This document shows positions 36,362-47,505 of a DNA stretch of 64,000 nucleotides, piece after piece (position 1 is the first letter of the stretch; every line of letters begins with the position of its first letter). A model generated the notes under the pieces. The model made no database searches. It worked only from the letters and a program-made list of their open reading frames with translations, and was not told the origin of the DNA. Origin of the DNA: Aurelia coerulea (lineage: Eukaryota; Cnidaria; Scyphozoa; Semaeostomeae; Ulmaridae). The DNA lies in the NCBI GenBank assembly GCA_039566865.1, contig CM076951.1, positions 16,067,484-16,131,483 on the forward strand. Reading direction: 5' to 3'. Position numbers and translations under genes: made by a program.

Positions 36362-36739
36362 ATTTGAAAAAGTAAAGGCCACGATACCAACGTCGATTGC
36401 CGGATCCGAAGATGCTTGCGATGACGAAAAAATGAATAAATTTAAAGGCAGAAACACCGCAACACGACAAAAAACAACAGCAAATACGATTAATTTAATT
36501 TTTGCCAATATTTCGTCCTGCCATGCAGGGCTTCTTCAGGGCTGTAATGTGACAGTTATAATAAAAATTTGAATATGTTACTTCTCCTTTTCAAATCGCT
36601 GTACATATTCAAATTTTTATTATAACTGTCACATTACAGCCCTGAAGAAGTCCTGCATGGCAGGACGAAATATTGGCAAAAATTAAATTAATCGTATTTG
36701 CTGTTGTTTTTTGTCGTGTTGCGGTGTTTCTGCCTTTAA
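36362..36739. mobile_element. Foldback retroelement-like insertion
   Basis: A 378-bp non-satellite insert between 12-bp target duplications. It consists of a 79-bp unpaired part (36,362-36,440), a 137-bp arm (36,441-36,577), a 26-bp spacer (36,578-36,603) and the inverted arm (36,604-36,740). The arms match at 136 of 137 positions; the difference is at 36,530/36,651. Read outward on the minus strand, the left arm runs on into the 79-bp part, so the element is two inverted copies of one sequence, one of them longer. Duplications of about 12 bp and inverted twin copies suggest target-primed insertion, as known for LINEs and Penelope-like elements. There is no poly(A) tail and no reverse transcriptase. 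Family assignment is tentative. Confidence 0.75.
36441..36577 (+). repeat. Foldback arm, left (137 bp)
   Basis: Starts TTTAAAGGCAGAAAC and ends AAATTTGAATATG. It pairs with 36,604-36,740 with one mismatch. A plus-strand open frame without an ATG start crosses from 36,363 through this arm to a TGA at 36,570-36,572, 69 codons; I do not recognise it and it may be chance. Confidence 0.95.
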
Positions 36740-36740
36740 A
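36604..36740 (-). repeat. Foldback arm, right (137 bp)
   Basis: Starts CATATTCAAATTT and ends TCTGCCTTTAAA. Inside, CTGAAGA (36,642-36,648), a 7-bp stem (GTCCTGC 36,650-36,656 with GCAGGAC 36,660-36,666) and GAAA (36,667-36,670) resemble a hammerhead ribozyme core with one extra A at 36,649. The single difference between arms falls in this stem. Confidence 0.95.
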
Positions 36741-36751
36741 TATAAGAAGTA
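36740..36751 (+). repeat. Target-site duplication, right (12 bp)
   Basis: Second copy of ATATAAGAAGTA; the satellite monomer continues directly with GCTGGCAGAAC. Confidence 0.9.
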
Positions 36752-36972
36752 GCTGGCAGAACTCAAGTTTTAAAGAACTATGAGCGCAATACTCTTTATA
36801 ATATGAATTGTAGCTAATAAAGTGGGTTAATCCACAATTTTTGTCTTTACATTTTGTTTTCTTTGAGAAAATAAACATTTAATTAATCGATGTTTGTTAA
36901 TGAGTTAAAGCTAAAATAAGACTAAAGAAAGAACTAATGTTTGTAGCAATGTTTCCAAGAATGGTTGAGGCA

Positions 36973-38352
36973 GTACTAATATAGTGCTATATAAGAAGTA
37001 GCTGGCAGAACTCAAGTTTTAAAGAACGATGATTGCCATACTCTTTATAATATTAATTTTAGCTAATAAAGTGAGTTAATCTACAATTTTTGTGTTTATA
37101 TTTTGTTTTCTTTGAGAAAAAAAACATTTAATTAAACGATGTTTGTTGATGAGTTAAAGCTAAAATAAGACTAAAGAAAAAACTAATGTCTATATAGTAA
37201 TGTTTCAAAGAATGGTTGCTGCAGCACTAATATAGTACTATAAAAGAAGTAGTTGGCAGAATTAAAGTTTTAAAGAACGATGAGCGAAATACTCTTTATA
37301 ATATGAATTGTAGCTAATAAAGTGTGTTAAACCAACCTTTTTGTGGTTTTCTTTTGTTTTCTTTGAGAAAATAAACATTCAATTAAACGATGTTTGTTGA
37401 TGAGTTAAAGCTAAAATAAGACTTAAGAAAACACTAAGGCTCAAAGTAATGTTTCCAAGTATGGTTTCTGCAGTACTAATATAGTGCTATATAAGAAGTA
37501 GCTGGCAGAACTCAAGTTTTAAAGAATTATGAGCGCAATACTCTTTATAATATGAATTGTAGCTAATAAAGTGCGTTAAACCACACTTTTTGTGGTTTTA
37601 TTTTGTTTTTTTTGAGAAAATAAACATTTAATTAATCGATGTTTGTTGATTTGTTAAAGCTAAAATAAGACTAAAGAAACAACTAATGTTTAAAGTAATA
37701 TTTCGATGAATTGTTGCTGCAGTACTAATATAGTACTATAAAAGTAGTTGCTGGCAGAACTAAAGTTTTAAAGAACGATGAGCGCAATACTCTTTATAAT
37801 ATGAATTGTAGCTAATAAAGTGCGTTAAAGTGCTTTTTGTTGTTTTATTTTGTTTTCTTTGAGAAAGTAAATCGATGTTTGTTGATGAGTTAAAGCTAAA
37901 ATAAGACTAAAGAAAGAACTAATGTCTATAGTAATGTTTCCAAGAATGGTTGCTGCAGCACTAATATAGTGCTATATAAGAAGTAGCTGGCAGAACTCAA
38001 GTTCTAAAGAACTATGAGCACAATACTCTTTATAATATGAATTGTAGCTAATAAAGTCAGTTAATCCACAATTTTTGTCTTTACATTTTGTTTTCTTTGA
38101 GAAAGTAAACATTTTTTGTGGTTTTATTTTGTTTTCATTGAGAAAATAAACTTTAATTAATCGTTGTTTGTTGATGAGTTAAAGCTAAAATAAGACTAAA
38201 GAAAGAACTAATGTCTATAGAAATGTTTCAAAGAATGGTTGCTGCAGCACTAATATAGTACTATAAAAGAAGTAGTTGGCAGAATTAAAGTTTTAAAGAA
38301 CAATGAGCGCAATACTCTTTATAATATGAATTGTAGCTAATAAAGTGCGTTA
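36973..38352 (+). repeat. Block duplication H, copy 2
   Basis: Partner of 34,300-35,690. It has an 11-bp deletion in GAGAAAGTAAATCGATG near 37,871 and private changes such as GTTCTAAAGAAC near 38,002. Confidence 0.85.
38061..38064 (+). other. Empty TTAA site related to the element insertion site
   Basis: The context AAAGTCAG-TTAA-TCCACAA, with GAGCACAATAC upstream, is the same rare monomer variant that holds the 519-bp element at 44,820 and 47,953. Here the TTAA is single and uninterrupted. A second empty site is at 35,399-35,402. Confidence 0.8.
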
Positions 38353-41300
38353 AACCACACTTTTTGTGGTTTTATTTTGTTTTCTTTGAGAAAATAAACA
38401 TATAATTAATCGATGTTTGTTGATGAGTTAAAGCTAAAATAAGACTAAAGAAAGAACTAATGTTTGTAGCAATGTTTCCAAGAATTGTTGCTGCAGTACT
38501 AATATAGTGCTATATAAGAAGTAGCTGGCAGAACTCAAGTTTTAAAGAACTATGAGCGCAATACTCTTTATAATATGAATTGTAGCTAATAAAGTGAGTT
38601 AATCCACAATTTTTGTCTATACATTTTGTTTTCTTTGAGAAAATAAACATTTAATTAATCGATGTTCGTTGATGCAGTAATGCTAAAATAAGACTAAAGA
38701 AAAAACTAATGCTCAAAGTAATGTTTCCAAGAATGGTTGCTGCAGTACTAATATAGTGCTATATAAGAAGTAGCTGGCAGAACTCAAGTTTTAAAGAACT
38801 TTGAGCGCAATACTCTTTATAAAATGAATTGTAGCTAATAAAGTGCGTTAAACCACACCTTTTGTGGTTTTATTTTGTTTTCTTTGAGAAAATAAACATT
38901 TAATTAATCGATGTTTGTTGATGAGTTAAAGCTAAAATAAGACTAAAGAAAGAACTAATGTCTATAGTAATGTTTCCAAGAATGGTTGCTGCAGCACTAA
39001 TATAGTACTATAAAAGAAGTAGTTGGCAGAATTAAAGTTTTAAAGAACGATGAGCGCAATACTCTTTATAATATGAATTGTAGCTAAGAAAGTGCGTTAA
39101 ACCACACTTTTTGTTGTTTTATTTTGTTTTCTTTGAGAAAATAAACATTTAATTAATCGATGTTTGTTGATGATTTAAAGCTAAAATAAGACTAAAGAAA
39201 GAACTAATGTCTATAGTAATGTTTCCAAGAATGGTTGCTGCATTACTAATATAGTGCTATATAAGAAGTAGCTGGCAGAACTCAAGTTTTAAAGAACTTT
39301 GAGCGTAATACTCTTCATAAAATGAATTGTAGCTAATAAAGTGCGTTAAACCACACTTTTTGTGGTTTTATTTTGTTTACTTTGAGAAAATAAACATTTA
39401 ATTAATCGAAGTTTGTTGATTTGTTAAAGCTAAATCAAGACTAAAGAAAGAATTAATGTCTATAGTAATGTTTCCAAGAATGGTTGCTGCAGTACTAATA
39501 TAGTGCTATATAAGAAGTAGCTGGCAGAACTCACGTTTTAAAGAACTATGAGCGCAATACTCTTTATAATATGAATTGTAGCTAATAAAGTGAGTTAATC
39601 CACAATTTTTGTCTATACATTTTGTTTTCTTTGAGAAAATAAACATTTAATTAATCGATGTTTGTTGATGAGTTAAAGCTAAAATAAGACTAAAGAAAGA
39701 ACTAATGTTTGTAGCAATGTTTCCAAGAATTGTTGAGGCAGTACTAATATAGTGCTATATAAGAAGTAGCTGGCAGAACTCAAGTTTTAAAGAACTATGA
39801 GCGCAATACTCTTTATAATATGAATTGTTGCTAATAAAGTGAGTTAATCCACAATTTTTGTCTTTACATTTTGTTTTCTTTGAGAAAATAAACATTTAAT
39901 TAATCGATGTTTGTTGATGCAGTAAAGCTAGAAAAATACTAAAAAAGAACTAATGTCTATAGTAATGTTTCCAAGAATGGTTGCTGCAGCACTAATATAG
40001 TACTATAAAAGAAGTACTTAGCAGAATTAAAGCTTTAAAGAACGATGAGCGCAATACTCTTTATAATATGAATTGTAGCTGATAAAGTGCGTTAAACCAC
40101 ACTTTTTGTTGCTTTAATTTGTTTTCTTTGAGAAAATAAACATTTAATTAATCGATGTTTGTTGATGCGTTAAAGCTAAAATAAGACTAAAGAAAGAACT
40201 AATGTTTGTAATAATGTTTCCAAGAATGGTTGCTGCAGTACTAATATAGTGCTATATAAGAAGTAGCTGGCAGAACTAAAGTTTTAAAGAACTATAAGCG
40301 CAATACTCTTTATAATATGAATTGTAGCTAATAAAGTGAGTTAATCCACAATTTTTGTCTATACATTTTGTTTTCTTTGAAAAAATAAACATTTAATTAA
40401 TCGATGTTTGTTGATGCAGTAAAGCTAGAAAAATACTAAAAAATAACTAATGTCTATAGTAATGCTTCCAAGAATGGTTGCTGCAGCACTAATATAGTAC
40501 TATAAAAGAAGTAGTTGGTTGAATTAAAGTTTTAAGGAACGATGAGTGCAATACTCTTTATAATATGAATTGTAGCTAACAAAGTGCGTTAAACCACACT
40601 TTTTGTCGTTTTATTTTGTTTTCTTTGAGAAAATAAACATTTAATTAATCGATGTTTGTTGATGATTTAAAGCTAAAATAAGACTAAAGAAAGAACTAAT
40701 GTCTATAGTAATGTTTCCAAGAATGGTTGCTGCATTACTAATATAGTGCTATATAAGAAGTAGCTGGCAGAACTCAAGTTTTAAAGAACTTTGAGCGTAA
40801 TACTCTTTTTAAAAAGGAATTGTAGCTAATAAAGTGCGTTAAACCACACTTTTTGTGGTTTTATTTTGTTTTCTTTGAGAAAATAAACATTTAATTAATC
40901 GATGTTTGTTGATTTGTTAAAGCTAAATCAAGACTAAAGAAAGAATTAATGTCTATAGTAATATTTCCAAGAATGGTTGCTGCAGTACTAATATAGTGCT
41001 ATATAAGAAGTAGCTGGCAGAACTCAAGTTTTAAAGAACTATGAGCGCAATACTCTTTATAATATGAATTGTTGCTAATAAAGTGAGTTAATCCACAATT
41101 TTTGTCTTTACATTTTGTTTTCTTTGAGAAAATAAACATTTAATTAATCGATGTTTGTTGATGCAGTAAAGCTAGAAAAATACTAAAAAAGAACTAATGT
41201 CTATAGTAATGTTTCCAAGAATGGTTGCTGCAGCACTAATATAGTAGTATAAAAGAAGTACTTAGCAGAATTAAAGCTTTAAAGAACGATGAGCGCAATA

Positions 41301-41897
41301 CTCTTTATAATATGAATTGTAGCTAATAAAGTGAGTTAATCCACAATTTTTGTTGTTTTAATTTGTTTTCTTTGAGAAAATAAACATTTAATTAATCGAT
41401 GTTTGTTGATGCGTTAAAGCTAAAATAAGACTAAAGAAAGAACTAATGTTTGTAGCAATGTTTCCAAGAATTGTTGCTGCAGTACTAATATAGTGCTATA
41501 TAAGAAGTAGCTTGCAGAACTCAAGTTTTAAAGAACTATGAGCGCAATACTCTTTATAATATGAATTGTAGTTAATAACGTGAGTTAATCCAAATTTTTT
41601 GTCTTAATTTTTTTTTTATTTGAGAAAATAAACAATTAATTAATCGATGTTTGTTGATGCAGTAATGCTAAAATAAGACTAAAGAAAAAACTAATGCTCA
41701 AAGTAATGTTTCCAAGAATGGTTGCTGCAGTACTAATATAGTGCTATATAAGAAGTAGCTGGCAGAACTCACGTTTTAAAGAACTATGAGCGCAATACTC
41801 TTTATAATATGAATTGTAGCTAATAAAGTGGGTTAATCCACAATTTTTGTCTTTAAATTTTGTTTTCTTTGAGAAAATAAACATTTAATTAATCGAT

Positions 41898-43913
41898 GTT
41901 TGTTGATTTGTTAAAGCTAAAATAAGACTAAAGAAAGAACTAATGTTTATAGTAATGTTTCCAAGAATGGTTGCTGCAGTACTAATATAGTGCTATATAA
42001 GAAGTAGCTGGCAGAACTCAAGTTTTAAAGAACTATGAGCGCAATACTCTTTATAATATGAAATGTAGCTAATAAAGTGAGTTAACCTACTTTTTTCGTC
42101 TTGATATTTTGTTTTCTTTGAGAAAATAAACATTTAATTAATCGATGTTTGTTGATGCAGTAAAGCTGAAATAAGACTAAAGAAAGAACTAATGTCTATA
42201 GTAATGCTTTCAAAAATGGTTGCTGCAACACTAACATAGTGCCATAAAAGTAGGTGCTTGCAGAACTAAAGTTTTAAAGGACCATGAGTGCAATTCTCTT
42301 TATAATATGAATTGTAGCTAATAAAGTGCGTTAAACCGTACTTTTTGTTGTTTTATTTTGTTCTCGTTGAGAAAATAAACATTTAAGTAATCGATGTTTG
42401 TTGATGAGTTAAAGCTAAAATAAGACTAAAGAAAGAACTAATGTCTATAGTAATGTTTCCAAGAATGGTTGCTGCAGCACTAATATATTACTAAAAAAGA
42501 AGTAGTTGGCAGAATTAAAGTTTTAAAGAAAGATAAGCGCAATACTCTTTACAATATGAATTGTAGCTAATAAAGTGCGTTAAACAACACGTTTTCTTGT
42601 TTTATTTTGTTTTCTTTGAGAAAATAAACATTTAATTAATCGATGTTTGTTGATGAGTTAAAGCTAAAATAAGACTAAAGAAAGAACTATTGTTTGTAAT
42701 AATGTTTCCAAGAATGGTTGCTGCAGTACTAATATAGTGCTATATAAGAAGTAGCTGGCAGAACTAAAGTTTTAAAGAACTATGAGCGCAATACTCTTTA
42801 TAATATGAATTGTTGCTAATAAAGTGAGTTAATCCACAATTTTTGTTTATACATTCTGTTTTCTTTGAGAAAATAAACATTTAATTAATCGATGTTTGTT
42901 GATGCAGTAAAGCTAGAAAAATACTAAAAAAGAACTAATGTCTATAGTAATGTTTCCAAGAATGGTTGCTGCAGCACTAATATAGTACTATAAAAGAAGT
43001 ACTTAGCAGAATTAAAGCTTTAAAGAACGATGAGCGCAATACTCTTTATAATATGAATTGTAGCTAATAAAGTGCGTTAAACCACACTTTTTGTTGTTTT
43101 AATTTGTTTTCTTTGAGAAAATAAACATTTAATTAATCGATGTTTGTTGATGCGTTAAAGCTAAAATAAGACTAAAGAAAGAACTAATGTTTGTAGCAAT
43201 GTTTCCAAGAATTGTTGCTGCAGTACTAATATAGTGCTATATAAGAAGTAGCTTGCAGAACTCAAGTTTTAAAGAACTATGAGCCCAATACTCTTTATAA
43301 TATGAATTGTAGCTAATAAAGTGAGTTAATCCACAATTGTTGTCTATACATTTTGTTTTCTTTGAGAAAATAAACATTTAATTAATCGATGTTTGTTGAT
43401 GCAGTAAAGCTAGAAAAATACTAAAAAATAACTAATGTCTATAGTAATGCTTCCAAGAATGGTTGCTGCAGCACTAATATAGTACTATAAAAGAAGTAGT
43501 TGGCAGAATTAAAGTTTTAAAGAACGATGAGTGCAATACTCTTTATAATATGAATTGTAGCTAACAAAGTGCTTTAAACCACACTTTTTGTTGTTTTATT
43601 TTGTTTTCTTTGAGGAAATAAACATTTAATTAATCGATGTTTGTTGATGAGTTAAAGCTAAAATAAGACTAAAGAAAGAACTAATGTTTGTAGCAATGTT
43701 TCCAAGAATTGTTGCTGCAGTACTAATATAGTGCTATAAAAGAAGTAGTTGGCAGAATTAAAGTTTTAAAGAACGATGAGAGAAATACTCTTTATAATAT
43801 GAATTGTAGCTAATAAAGTGTGTTAAACCAAACTTTTTGTGGTTTTTTTTTTGTTTTCTTTGAGAAAATAAACATTTAATTAAACGATGTTTGTTGATGA
43901 GTTAAAGCTAAAA
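41898..43913 (+). repeat. Long-range block F, copy 2
   Basis: Partner of 25,490-27,505 at +16,408. Private changes include TTCTCGTTGAG near 42,361, CATTTAAGTAATCG near 42,380 and GAGCCCAATAC near 43,281. Confidence 0.85.
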
Positions 43914-44819
43914 TAAGACTTAAGAAAAATTTAAGGCTCAAAGTAATGTTTCCAAGTATGTTTTCTGCAGTACTAATATAGTGCTATATAAGAAGTAGCT
44001 GGCAGAACTCAAGTTTTAAAGAACTATGAGCGCAATACTCTTTATAATATGAATTGTAGCTAATAAAGTGAGTTAACCTACTTTTTTCGTCTTTATATTT
44101 TGTTTTCTTTGAGAAAATAAACATTTAATTAATCGATGTTTGTTGATGCAGTAAAGTTGAAATAAGACTAAAGAAAGAACTAATGTCTATAGTAATGCTT
44201 CCAAAAATGGTTGCTGCAACACTAACATAGTGCCATAAAAGTAGGTGCTTGCAGAACTAAAGTTTTAAAGAACCATGAGCGCAATACTCTTTATAATATG
44301 AATTGTAGCTAATAAAGTGCGTTAAACCACACTTTTTGTTGTTTTATTTTGTTTTCTTTGATAAAAAAAACATTTAGTTAATCGATGTTTGTTGATGAGT
44401 TAAAGCTAAAATAAGACTAAAGAAAGAACTAATGTCTATAGTAATGTTTCCAAGAATGGTTGCTGCAGCACTAATATAGTACTATAAAAGAAGTAGTTGG
44501 CAGAATTAAAGTTTTAAAGAACGATGAGTGCAATACTCTTTACAATATGAATTGTAGCTAACAAAGTGCGTTAAACCACACTTTTTGTTGTTTTATTTTG
44601 TTTTCTTTGAGAAAATAAACATTTAATTAATCGATGTTTGTTGATTTGTTAAAGCTAAAATAAGACTAAAGAAAGAACTATTGTTTGTAGTAATGTTTCC
44701 AAGAATGGTTGCTGCAGCACTAATATAGTGCTATATAAGAAGTAGCTGGCAGAACTCAAGTTTTAAAGAACTATGAGCACAATACTCTTTATAATATGAA
44801 TTGTAGCTAATAAAGTCAG

Positions 44820-44823
44820 TTAA
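44820..44823 (+). repeat. TTAA target duplication, element copy 1, left
   Basis: TTAA of satellite GTCAGTTAATCC, repeated at 45,343-45,346 on the far side of the element. Confidence 0.9.
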
Positions 44824-44846
44824 AGGCATTGAGTCATGGTAAATAG
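44824..44846 (+). repeat. Terminal inverted repeat, copy 1 left
   Basis: 23 bp, AGGCATTGAGTCATGG then TAAATAG; exact reverse complement of 45,320-45,342. The match ends at the 24th base. Confidence 0.95.
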
Positions 44847-45319
44847 ACCGCGTATACCCAATTTGCAAAAATCGCTGAGTCATTATGATAGCTTACGCCA
44901 ATCTGATTGGCTGTAATTCAAACTGCACACATGATATTCTCAACTGAATATAGCTTTATTATCGGGGTTTCCCTTTGAAGTCAACAAGGTGTTATTTCAC
45001 ACAGCGAAGAAAACAAAAGGATCTGACGACCGTCTCTCATGGTGTTACAAGACAACTGATAAAGTGAGGCTAGGAATATAGATTTTTATTTTCAGGATTA
45101 TCTCAATAAAAGGACAGCAATGTGCTCCGGGCCAAGGGATTCAATTGAATAACGAGTTTTTGTGGGGAATAACAAAACGAAACATAGGCCATGCGCCACG
45201 AGACGCCAGGCGGAACTGTCAGCGGGATCCCATGTAGCCTCGTATTTGTGAAGTTCATCTCTGATCACATGAAAACAGACTGATCACAAGAAAGTAGACA
45301 GATCCCCAGCGGAGAATCG

Positions 45320-45342
45320 CTATTTACCATGACTCAATGCCT
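45320..45342 (-). repeat. Terminal inverted repeat, copy 1 right
   Basis: 23 bp ending CTCAATGCCT, directly followed by the second TTAA. Confidence 0.95.
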
Positions 45343-47505
45343 TTAATCCACAATTTTTGTCTTTACATTTTGTTTTCTTTGAGAAAGTAAACATTTTTTG
45401 TGGTTTTATTTTGTTTTCATTGAGAAAATAAACTTTAATTAATCGTTGTTTGTTGATGAGTTAAAGCTAAAATAAGACTAAAGAAAGAACTAATGTCTAT
45501 AGTAATGTTTCAAAGAATGGTTGCTGCAGCACTAATATAGTACTATAAAAGAAGTAGTTGGCAGAATTAAAGTTTTAAAGAACGATGAGCGCAATACTCT
45601 TTATAATATGAATTGTAGCTAATAAAGTGCGTTAAACCACACTTTTTGTGGTTTTATTTTGTTTTCTTTGAGAAAATAAACATATAATTAATCGATGTTT
45701 GTTGATGCGTTAAAGCTAAAATAAGACTAAAGAAAGAACTAATGTTTGTAGCAATGTTTCCAAGAATTGTTGCTGCAGTACTAATATAGTGCTATATAAG
45801 AAGTAGCTGGCAGAACTCAAGTTTTAAAGAACTATGAGCGCAATACTCTTTATAATATGAATTGTAGCTAATAAAGTGAGTTAATCCACAATTTTTGTCT
45901 ATACATTTTGTTTTCTTTGAGAAAATAAACATTTAATTAATCGATGTTTGTTGATCAGTAAAGCTAGAAAAATACTAAAAAATAACTAATGTCTATAGTA
46001 ATGCTTCCAAGAATGGTTGCTGCAGCACTAATATAGTAGTATAAAAGAAGTAGTTGGCAGAATCAAAGTTTTAAAGAACGATGATTGCAATACTCTTTAT
46101 AATATGAATTGTAGCTAATAAAGTGCGTTAAACCACACTTTTTGTTGATTTATTTTGTTTTCTTTGAGAAAATAAACATTTAATTAATCGATGTTTGTTG
46201 ATGAGTTAAAGCTAAAATAAGACTAAAGAAAGAACTAATGTTTGTAGCAATGTTTCCAAGAATGGTTGCTGCAGCACTAATATAGTACTATAAAAGAAGT
46301 AGTTGCCAGAATTAAAGTTTTAAAGAACGATGAGCGCAATACTCTTTATAATATGAATTGTAGCTAATAAAGTGCGTTAAACCACAGTTTTTGTTGTTTT
46401 ATTTTGTTTTCTTTGACAAAATAAACATTTTATTAATCGAAGTTTGTTGATGAGTTAAAGCTAAAATAAGACTAAAGAAAGAACTAATGTCTATAGTAAT
46501 GTTTCCAAGAATGGTTGCTGCAGCACTAATATAGTGCTATATAAGAAATAGCTGGCAGAACTCAAGTTTTAAAGAACTATGAGCGCAATACTCTTTATAA
46601 TATGAATTGTAGCTAATAAAGTGAGTTAATCCACAATTTTTGTCTTTACATTTTGTTTTCTTTGAGAAAGTAAACATTTTTTGTGGTTTTATTTTGTTTT
46701 CATTGAGAAAATAAACTTTAATTAATCGTTGTTTGTTGATGAGTTAAAGCTAAAATAAGACTAAAGAAAAAACTAATGCTCAAAGTAATGTTTCCAAGAA
46801 TGGTTGCTGCAGTACTAATGTTTATAGTAATGTTTCCAAGAATGGTTGCTGCAGTACTAATATAGTGCTATATAAGAAGTAGCTGGCAGAACTCAAGTTT
46901 TAAAGAACGATGATTGCAATACTCTTTATAATATTAATTTTAGCTAATAAAGTGAGTTAATCTACAATTTTTGTGTTTATATTTTGCTTTCTTTGAGAAG
47001 ATAAACATTTAATTAATCGATTTTTGCTGATGCAGTAAAGCTAAAATAAGACTAAAGAAAGAACTAATGTCTATAGTAATGTTTCCAAGAATGGTTGCTG
47101 CAGTTCTAATATAGTGCTATATAAGAAGTAGCTGGCAGAACTCAAGTTTTAAAGAACTATGAGCGCAATACTCTTTATAATATGAATTGTAGTTAATAAC
47201 GTGAGTTAATCCAAATTTTTTGTCTTTATATTTTGTTTTATTTGAGAAAATAAACAATTAATTAATCGATGTATGTTGATGCAGTAATGCTAAAATAAGA
47301 CTAAAGAAAAAACTAATGCTCAAAGTAATGTTTCCAAGAATGGTTGCTGCAGTACTAATATAGTGCTATATAAGAAGTAGCTGGCAGAACTCAAGTTTTA
47401 AAGAACTTTGAGCGCAATACTCTTTATAAAATGAATTGTAGCTAATAAAGTGCGTTAATCCACACTTTTTGTGGTTTTATTCAGTTTTCTTTGAGAAAAA
47501 AAACA

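Larger units (their letters stand above)
44824..45342. mobile_element. 519-bp nonautonomous TTAA transposon (MITE-like), copy 1
   Basis: A 519-bp insert, visibly richer in G+C than the satellite, with perfect 23-bp terminal inverted repeats (44,824-44,846 and 45,320-45,342) starting AGGCATTGAGTCATGG and flanked by TTAA. There is no transposase frame, so it must be mobilised in trans. TTAA targets are used by the piggyBac and Kolobok superfamilies. piggyBac ends usually begin CCY, whereas AGG fits Kolobok-type ends better; this assignment rests on my knowledge of the families and is tentative. Near the right end a 19-bp tandem repeat starting CTGATCACA (45,261-45,279 and 45,280-45,298, 3 differences) is present. 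Confidence 0.88.
44373..47505 (+). repeat. 3133-bp higher-order block, copy 1
   Basis: A whole block of satellite plus the TTAA-flanked element is repeated in tandem at 47,506-50,638. CATTTAGTTAATCG is at 44,371 and 47,504, the element starts at 44,824 and 47,957, and the 42-bp fragment join at 46,820 and 49,953: always 3133 bp. Differences are few, such as GACAAAATAAAC near 46,417 against GAGAAAATAAAC near 49,550. Confidence 0.92.

Noticed and set aside
36302..36878. Minus-strand open frames of 68 and 89 codons near the foldback element
   Set aside because: They run through the junction of satellite and element and the inverted arms, so they mirror each other and have no independent support.
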